Positions 1 through 4,816 of a stretch of DNA of 7,756 bases are shown piece by piece (within the stretch, counting starts at the first letter, position 1; each line of letters starts with the position of its first letter). A program made the translations under genes and the position numbers. Origin of the DNA: Planctomycetota bacterium (GTDB taxonomy: Bacteria > Planctomycetota > UBA1135 > UBA2386); assembly GCA_020425915.1 (NCBI GenBank), contig JAGQQZ010000246.1:1-7756 (forward strand). The letters are read 5' to 3'. The notes under the pieces were generated by a model. That model did not search any database, was not told the origin of the DNA, and saw only the letters and a program-made list of their open reading frames with translations.

Positions 1-291
1 CGCCTGGTCGCGCTCGCCGGCATGCGCTTCGATCTGCGACGACTCGTGCGGTCGTTGCGAACCGAAGGCGCCGCCGCCGGTCTGGACGACGAGCAACTGC
101 ACGCGACGGTCGGTCTCGCCCGGCGCGCCTACCGCAGCGCGATCGTCGTCGCGCACTTCGAGGACCTGCGCGCGCTGCTCGCGACGTGGCGTTGGCTGCA
201 CCGGTGGGTCGCGGCGCTCATGGTCCTGCTGTTGGTCGTGCACGTCGTCTACGCCCTGGTCTACGGCGACTACTTCGGAGGCGCGGCGTGA
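1..291 (+). CDS. C-terminal part of an inner-membrane protein, possibly a b-type cytochrome (5'-truncated)
   Basis: The reading frame is open from the first base of the window, so the gene starts upstream; the 96 visible residues end at TGA 289-291. The visible part has a charged, probably cytoplasmic, helical stretch (about residues 10-60, rich in Arg, Leu and Ala) and then one strong hydrophobic helix (about residues 68-89) ending a few residues before the stop. His67 (in WLHRW) and His81 (in VVHVV) are 14 positions apart, a His-x13-His spacing like that used by ferric-reductase and b561-type helices to hold two haems. This makes a quinone-linked b-type cytochrome plausible, but with one helix visible the family cannot be named. 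An internal Met at base 22 is only an in-frame Met, as the frame continues upstream of it. The stop overlaps the GTG start of the 23-haem cytochrome, so the two are probably co-translated and work together. Coding is confident; the function is inference. Confidence 0.7.
   Translation, partial: RLVALAGMRFDLRRLVRSLRTEGAAAGLDDEQLHATVGLARRAYRSAIVVAHFEDLRALLATWRWLHRWVAALMVLLLVVHVVYALVYGDYFGGAA
277..281 (+). promoter_or_regulatory. Ribosome binding site that fixes the GTG start of the 23-haem cytochrome
   Basis: GGAGG lies six bases before GTG 288-290, inside the end of the upstream gene. It supports GTG 288 over the ATG at 186, which would add 34 Arg-rich residues before the membrane anchor and overlap the previous gene by about 100 bases. 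Confidence 0.7.
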
Positions 292-2363
292 TCCTGCGCA
301 GCCCGAAGTTCTGGCTCGCCTGCGTGTCGGGCAGCGTCGTGGTCTGGTTCGTCTCCGGTCACTTCGCCAGGCGGGCGCCGGGTCCGATCACGGCGGTCCA
401 CGCCCAGCTCGACGCGATCGGCGGTGGCAACTCGTGTTCCGCGTGTCACGGCGGATGGCTGTCGTCGATGACGGAATCTTGTCTCGAATGTCACCCGCTG
501 ATCGCGACTCAGGTCGAGACCAGCACGGGGCTGCACGGTCGGATCGGGGCAGAACGTGCGTCGCAGTGTTCGCAGTGCCACAGCGAGCACCACGGCGCGA
601 GCTTCGCGATCGTCAATCGACAGAGCTTCGCGATCGCCGGGTTCGCCGGGCCGGACGAATTCGATCATTCCGTGATCGGGTTCGAGATGGACGGCAAGCA
701 CCTCGAGCTGGCCTGCCAGAAGTGCCACGAACACGCCGATGCGGAGGTGCTCGCGGAAGGCGAGCGGCGCTTCCTCGGGCTCGACCAGGGCTGCGACACC
801 TGCCACGAGGATCCGCACGAGGGGCGCATGGCGATCGCGTGCGCGCAGTGCCACTCGCAGCGCTCGTGGGAGGAACTCGGCTCGTCGGGCCACGAACGGT
901 TCCTGTCGCTCGCCGGCGGTCACGCGGACATCGGCTGCCGAGACTGCCATGCCAAGGACTCGCCGCGATCGCTCGAGGTGCTCGGTGTGGGTTCGGACCT
1001 GCCGCGGCGCGAATGCACGTCGTGTCACGAGTCGCCACACCGTCCGGCGTTCGTCGATCGCGTCGCGACGATCGTCGGCAAGTCGCGTGGTCTCGCATGC
1101 CGTGCGTGCCACGCGGATCAGCACGAGTCGTTTCGTGCCGAGTCGATCGAAGTCACGCCGGAGCTGCACGCCGCGTCCGGGTTCGGCCTCGCCATGCCGC
1201 ACGACCAGGTCGCGTGCGCGGACTGCCACGAGCCGCACGGCACGTTTGCCGACTGCTATCCGGGCAGGGTGGCCGACGACTGCGCGAGCTGCCACGACGA
1301 TCCGCATCGCGGACAGTTCGCGAGCGGACCATTCGCGGAGGTTGGCTGCGTCGGCTGTCACGATCGCGAGCGATTCGAGCCGCACGGCTTCACGCTCGAG
1401 CACCACGCGCGCACTTCGCTCCGACTGACCGGCCGCCACGCCGAGATCGAGTGTTCCGAATGTCACGCGGAGCCGGTCGCCGGCGAGCCGCGTCGATTCC
1501 ACGGCACGGATGACCAGTGCGTCGACTGTCACGACGACGCGCACCGCGGGTTCTTCGACACGGTCGCGGCCACGCCGGCCGCGCCGGGTGGCGAGGTCGC
1601 GCCGCACGGATCCTGTGAGCACTGCCACTCTACGGTCGCGTTCGACGACGAGACGGCGAAGTCGTTCGACCACGGGCGGTGGACGGGCTTCGTCATCGAC
1701 GGCGCGCACGCGGAGGCGCGTTGCACGGATTGCCACCCGCGCGCCGAGGTCGCCGATCCGACTGGGCGGACGTTCGGTCGAGTCGCCGAGCACTTCGGGG
1801 AGATGCACGGCTGCGAAACCTGTCACGAGGATCCGCACGACGGCGCCTTCGATCGCGACGGGCTCGCCCGGCGCACCGAGTTCGGCGACGGGTGTGCGCG
1901 GTGTCACGTCCCAGCTTCGTTCCGACTGCTGCCGCACGGCTTCGATCACCTGACGTGGACCGGTTTCGCGCTCAGCGGCGCGCACGGCACGGCGCGCTGC
2001 TCGGCGTGCCACGAGCCACTCGAACAAGCTTCGTCGCGCGGTCGGACGGTCGCACGCGCGCAGGGCACCGCGTGTGCCGATTGCCACGCGGATCCGCATG
2101 CCGGGCAGTTCGTGCGCGGCGAGACGACAGACTGCGCCCGATGCCACCGCGTGGCCGACCGATTCTCCGAACTTCGGTTCGATCACGATCGCCACGCGCG
2201 ATTCCGCCTCGGTGACGCACATCGAGACGTCTCGTGCGAGGCCTGCCACCGAGTGGACGATATCGGCGGTGTCCGAACGACCCGATACCGGCCGTTGCCG
2301 CACGATTGCGCCGACTGCCACGGGACGGCCCGCGATCCACTGAGGCGGAGGGGGCGGCGATGA
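288..2363 (+). CDS. Membrane-anchored 23-haem c-type cytochrome (periplasmic electron wire)
   Basis: The 691-residue protein begins with one hydrophobic segment (residues 8-27) flanked by Arg4/Lys7 and Arg28/Arg29, with no good signal peptidase site, so it is probably an uncleaved inner-membrane anchor with the rest in the periplasm. From residue 50 to 678 there are 23 CxxCH haem-attachment motifs, about one per 27 residues. After two leading haems (CSACH at 50, then CLECH), the chain is built from units starting at Cys94, 169, 243, 332, 411, 509, 596 and 674. A full unit reads CxxCHxDPHxG, then CxxCH, then FDH, then GAH and a third CxxCH. The first unit has two haems, the next six have three, and the last has one. 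The non-haem-motif histidines (DPH, FDH, GAH) could supply the second axial ligands. An extra Cys323 (in DCYPG) is outside any haem motif. It resembles class III (c3/c7-like) multihaem repeat proteins. It overlaps both neighbours by four bases, between a membrane protein and a porin, which suggests it carries electrons across the periplasm. Haem count and anchor are seen; the role is inferred. Confidence 0.93.
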   Translation: MILRSPKFWLACVSGSVVVWFVSGHFARRAPGPITAVHAQLDAIGGGNSCSACHGGWLSSMTESCLECHPLIATQVETSTGLHGRIGAERASQCSQCHSEHHGASFAIVNRQSFAIAGFAGPDEFDHSVIGFEMDGKHLELACQKCHEHADAEVLAEGERRFLGLDQGCDTCHEDPHEGRMAIACAQCHSQRSWEELGSSGHERFLSLAGGHADIGCRDCHAKDSPRSLEVLGVGSDLPRRECTSCHESPHRPAFVDRVATIVGKSRGLACRACHADQHESFRAESIEVTPELHAASGFGLAMPHDQVACADCHEPHGTFADCYPGRVADDCASCHDDPHRGQFASGPFAEVGCVGCHDRERFEPHGFTLEHHARTSLRLTGRHAEIECSECHAEPVAGEPRRFHGTDDQCVDCHDDAHRGFFDTVAATPAAPGGEVAPHGSCEHCHSTVAFDDETAKSFDHGRWTGFVIDGAHAEARCTDCHPRAEVADPTGRTFGRVAEHFGEMHGCETCHEDPHDGAFDRDGLARRTEFGDGCARCHVPASFRLLPHGFDHLTWTGFALSGAHGTARCSACHEPLEQASSRGRTVARAQGTACADCHADPHAGQFVRGETTDCARCHRVADRFSELRFDHDRHARFRLGDAHRDVSCEACHRVDDIGGVRTTRYRPLPHDCADCHGTARDPLRRRGRR
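567..2321 (+). repeat. Tandem three-haem protein repeat within the 23-haem cytochrome
   Basis: Unit starts lie at residues 94, 169, 243, 332, 411, 509, 596 and 674, spaced 75, 74, 89, 79, 98, 87 and 78 residues. The units are diverged at DNA level, but parts stay close: bases 791-820 and 1811-1840 match at 28 of 30 positions around the CxTCHEDPH segment, exactly 340 codons apart. The 243 unit is the most diverged (ESPH, then a long insert, MPH instead of GAH). This indicates growth by internal duplication of a roughly 80-residue module. Confidence 0.85.
2347..2354 (+). promoter_or_regulatory. Strong ribosome binding site of the porin gene
   Basis: GGAGGGGG lies five bases before ATG 2360-2362. 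It sits in the last codons of the cytochrome gene, whose TGA stop (2361-2363) overlaps the ATG. It fixes the porin start, which is immediately followed by a good signal peptide. Confidence 0.75.
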
Positions 2364-4042
2364 AGCGACACTGGATTCTCGTGACCCTGCTGGCCACGAG
2401 CCTGCGGGCGCAGGACTTCGAGCGCGTCGAGCTTCGCGTGATCTCGACGGGTGCTGCGGGCACGGTGAGCGTCGACCGCGGCGAACGCGATGGGCTGGCG
2501 ATCGGCGATCTCGTGTTCTTCTATCCTCGCGACGGCGGATCGTATCGCGGCACGGTGAAGTCGCTCGACGATCGCACCGCCGTGGTCGAGATGCAGGACC
2601 GCGCGTTCGTGCCACGCGTCGGCACGCGCGGGCGCGCCCGCGTTCCCGCGGCGCGACGAGGGCGCGACGAGCGCCCGGTGAAGCCCCGAGCGGATCGCCC
2701 GGAACCCGAGCCCGAACAGAAGCCGAAGTCCGATCCCGACCGTTGGGAGAACCCGGACGACGCGTGGAAGCCCGGCATGCCGCTGCTCACGCAGATGAAG
2801 CCGGTACGTCCGCAGGATCGCGGCATGCGGATCCACGGTCGGCTCTACACGATCGGCGAGATCCGTTGGGACGACGGTCAGGACTTCGACAACTCCTCGC
2901 TGCGGGTCGGCAACGAACTCGAGATCGAGAACCCGTTCGGCCATGGCGGCGGGATCCGGATGGACGTCGAGCTCGACTACCGAACCGAGCAGAACGAGCA
3001 GTCCGGCTTCGACATCCTGCCGCGCCGCGCGTCGTACTACGTCGGCGGCAACCGCTTCCAGCCGCAGCGTCTCGAGTTCGGGCGCTTCCTCCAGCACGGC
3101 ATGCCGGAGTTCGGCGTGCTCGACGGTGTCGAGTGGGGGTTCCGGACGCCGTCGGGTCATCGCTACGGCGCCAGTCTCGGCTACCTGCCAGAGCCGGACG
3201 ACGACTTCGAGACGCTGCGGGACCTACAGCTCGCAGGCCACTATCAGTGGGTCCCGAGCAACAACGAGAGCTTCGTGCTCGGCGCCGGCTACCAGAAGTC
3301 GTTCCACGACGGCAAGACCGACCGCGACCTGTTCGTGTTCAAGACGCACTACCTGCCGATCGAGCCGGGCTGGCGATTCCACGGCTCGCTCTGGGTCGAC
3401 GTCTACTACGGCCGCGACGACGAGAAGGGCAGCGGTCCCGAGATCACACGCGCGCTGGCGGCGACGGGGCGAACGTTCGACGACGGGGATTCGATCGAGT
3501 TGCGGTTCCGCCGCGAGCGTTTCCCCGAGCTGCTGCGCAACGAGTTCCCGCCGCTGCTGCAAGGTGAGCTGGCGAACAACCGCTACGACCGGCTGTCGCT
3601 CGAGTGGCGCAACGTCACGAGCCCGACGACGACCCTGTGGACCGAACTCGCCGGCTTCGACGACGAGGACGACCACGGCGGCGCCGCCGAGTTCGGCGCG
3701 GAGCTACGCGACTGGCTGCGCGACGACGGCACGACCGGACTGTCCGCGTTCGGCTCGCTCGGCAACCACACCAACTCGATCGGCGCGCGCGTGACGCACC
3801 TTCAGCCGGTCGAGGACGGGCACTGGGACCTCCTGTACGAGATCACGAACCACCGCATGCGCGGGTTCGACGACAACCTCGACGATCTGGTCCAGCAGCG
3901 CGTTCGCGCGGGCCGCAGCGTTTACACCGCGAACGGCTGGAGCATCACCGTCTACGGCGACGCACACCTGTTCGACAGCGAGCTGGCGCTCGGTTTCGGG
4001 TTCTGGGTGCAGCGCGATTTCCGTCTGCAGGAGGTCTACTGA
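2360..4042 (+). CDS. Probable outer-membrane beta-barrel porin with an N-terminal SH3/FlgT-C-like domain
   Basis: The 560-residue protein starts with a signal peptide (Lys2, Arg3, hydrophobic core 5-15, likely cut after Ala17 in SLRA-QD). Residues about 20-95 form a small beta-rich domain with the pattern VDRGERDGL-x-IGD-x-VFFYPRDGG, reminiscent of FlgT C-terminal/SH3-like domains. Residues about 96-150 are a charged linker rich in Arg, Pro, Glu and Lys. From about residue 156 to the end (about 405 residues) there are many short amphipathic strands with alternating polar and hydrophobic residues and Asp/Gly/Asn-rich turns, for example RYGASLGY, VLGAGYQKSF, SLWVDVYYG and ALGFGFWVQRDF, ending in an aromatic residue (Tyr560) as many outer-membrane barrels do. 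There is no CxxCH and there are no Cys residues. Position between two multihaem cytochromes, with a four-base overlap upstream and one-base gap downstream, suggests the barrel of a porin-cytochrome conduit. The barrel is shorter than that of MtrB (26 strands) and closer in size to Geobacter OmbB-type porins. Export and beta content are well supported; the conduit role is inferred from context. Confidence 0.85.
   Translation: MKRHWILVTLLATSLRAQDFERVELRVISTGAAGTVSVDRGERDGLAIGDLVFFYPRDGGSYRGTVKSLDDRTAVVEMQDRAFVPRVGTRGRARVPAARRGRDERPVKPRADRPEPEPEQKPKSDPDRWENPDDAWKPGMPLLTQMKPVRPQDRGMRIHGRLYTIGEIRWDDGQDFDNSSLRVGNELEIENPFGHGGGIRMDVELDYRTEQNEQSGFDILPRRASYYVGGNRFQPQRLEFGRFLQHGMPEFGVLDGVEWGFRTPSGHRYGASLGYLPEPDDDFETLRDLQLAGHYQWVPSNNESFVLGAGYQKSFHDGKTDRDLFVFKTHYLPIEPGWRFHGSLWVDVYYGRDDEKGSGPEITRALAATGRTFDDGDSIELRFRRERFPELLRNEFPPLLQGELANNRYDRLSLEWRNVTSPTTTLWTELAGFDDEDDHGGAAEFGAELRDWLRDDGTTGLSAFGSLGNHTNSIGARVTHLQPVEDGHWDLLYEITNHRMRGFDDNLDDLVQQRVRAGRSVYTANGWSITVYGDAHLFDSELALGFGFWVQRDFRLQEVY
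4029..4034 (+). promoter_or_regulatory. Ribosome binding site of the 7-haem lipoprotein gene
   Basis: A perfect AGGAGG sits nine bases before ATG 4044-4046, inside the last codons of the porin gene. It decides the start and supports translation closely coupled to the porin. Confidence 0.7.
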
Positions 4043-4043
4043 C

Positions 4044-4691
4044 ATGAGTTCGCCGAAGCGACGCATCGGATTGCTGCTCGTGCTGGCCTACGTGATCGCG
4101 GCGTGTGCGATCCAGGATCCGCGCGAGGCCGAACGATACCGCTGGTGGTCCGGACTCGGACCCGTCCTGCCGCACGACGACTTCCCGGCCGACTGTCGGC
4201 TGTGTCACGTCGGCGAGAAGTGGCACACGCTCAACGAGGACTTCACGTTCGACCACGAACGGGAGACCGGCGTGAAGCTCGTGGGCGCGCACGCTCGTGC
4301 CCAGTGCCTGCGTTGCCACAACGACCGTGGTCCGGTCGAGGTGTTCCAGGCGCAGGGCTGCGTCGGTTGCCACGAAGACGTCCACCAGGGCCAGCTCGGC
4401 AGCTCGTGCTCGAGCTGCCACGACGAGCACACCTGGCACGCCCGTGGCCAGATCGAGCGGCACGCGCTGACGCGCTTCCCGCTCGCGGGTGCGCACGCCT
4501 CGACGTCGTGCGCCCGATGCCACCCCGGTGCGTACATCGGCCGCTTCACCCACGCCGACACCGAGTGTGTCACCTGCCATCGCGACGACCTCGAGTCGGC
4601 GATCAATCCGCCACACATCGGGCTGGGCTGGGTCGACAATTGCGATCGGTGCCACATGCCGACGCGCTGGGAACAGGGACGGTTGCGGTGA
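4044..4691 (+). CDS. 7-haem c-type cytochrome lipoprotein
   Basis: The 215-residue protein has a lipoprotein signal: Lys5-Arg6-Arg7, a hydrophobic core from residue 8, and a lipobox VIAAC with the lipidated Cys at 21. Seven CxxCH motifs follow at Cys51, 88, 106, 122, 156, 175 and 200. The central part repeats the module of the 23-haem protein: CVGCHEDVHQG (106), CSSCH (122), then LAGAH and CARCH (156); the flanking haems look like partial units. Asp22 is not present directly after Cys21 (Ala-Ile-Gln follow), so the inner-membrane retention signal known from E. coli is absent and outer-membrane location is reasonable. With the barrel encoded one base upstream, it is the best candidate for the haem protein that docks to or enters the porin, comparable in place to MtrA or OmaB, although those are not normally lipoproteins. 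Alternatively it sits on the periplasmic face as a relay. Haem number and lipobox are seen; topology is inferred. Confidence 0.92.
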   Translation: MSSPKRRIGLLLVLAYVIAACAIQDPREAERYRWWSGLGPVLPHDDFPADCRLCHVGEKWHTLNEDFTFDHERETGVKLVGAHARAQCLRCHNDRGPVEVFQAQGCVGCHEDVHQGQLGSSCSSCHDEHTWHARGQIERHALTRFPLAGAHASTSCARCHPGAYIGRFTHADTECVTCHRDDLESAINPPHIGLGWVDNCDRCHMPTRWEQGRLR

Positions 4692-4816
4692 TCGACACCG
4701 CGATGTCATCGCGTCGAGCGCGCGGCTCGATTCGCGACTTCCCACGTCGAGAAGAGACGGTTTCGGGATTCGAGCGCGCGGTCGATGAACGCCTCGGCCA
4801 GAGCCAGGGGGTTTCC
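4692..4816 (+). promoter_or_regulatory. Intergenic region with short palindromes and a 12-base direct repeat
   Basis: This is the only real gap in an otherwise overlapping cluster. It holds a perfect palindrome CGATG-T-CATCG (4701-4711), an inverted repeat TCGAGC-n5-GCTCGA (4714-4730), and a 12-base direct repeat TCGAGCGCGCGG at 4714-4725 and 4770-4781, each followed at once or one base later by another TCGA. These could be operator sites, an mRNA processing or stability hairpin, or chance in GC-rich DNA. I see no convincing -35/-10 pair. The frame of the following gene is open across it but has no signal peptide or ribosome site before 4817. Confidence 0.35.
4806..4811 (+). promoter_or_regulatory. 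Ribosome binding site that decides the start of the 11-haem lipoprotein
   Basis: AGGGGG lies five bases before ATG 4817-4819. The frame is open for over 700 bases upstream, but only this ATG is followed directly by a lipoprotein signal peptide, so it is chosen. Confidence 0.55.

Noticed and set aside
186..287. ATG start 34 codons before the chosen GTG of the 23-haem gene
   Set aside because: It lies inside the upstream gene, adds an Arg/Gly-rich stretch, and lacks the well-placed GGAGG that precedes GTG 288.
321..323. Cys12 of the 23-haem protein as a lipobox cysteine
   Set aside because: The preceding residues (KFWLA) are too few for a hydrophobic core before the Cys, and the main hydrophobic stretch lies after it; a plain transmembrane anchor fits better.
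567..2321. CRISPR-like or DNA-level tandem repeat
   Set aside because: The periodicity is in the protein (haem modules), unit spacing varies from 74 to 98 codons, and DNA identity between most units is low.
270..2615. Long reverse-strand open frame (781 codons)
   Set aside because: It is antisense to the 23-haem gene, Arg-rich with low-complexity composition, and has no recognisable domain; the plus strand shows 23 CxxCH motifs. It is a high-GC shadow.
2183..3160. Reverse-strand open frame (325 codons) across the cytochrome-porin junction
   Set aside because: It crosses two well-supported plus-strand genes, with no ribosome site or domain; a shadow frame.
4103..4816. Upstream extension of the 11-haem gene frame
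   Set aside because: It overlaps the 7-haem gene in another frame, gives Arg/Pro-rich sequence without motifs, and would bury the lipoprotein signal at 4817.
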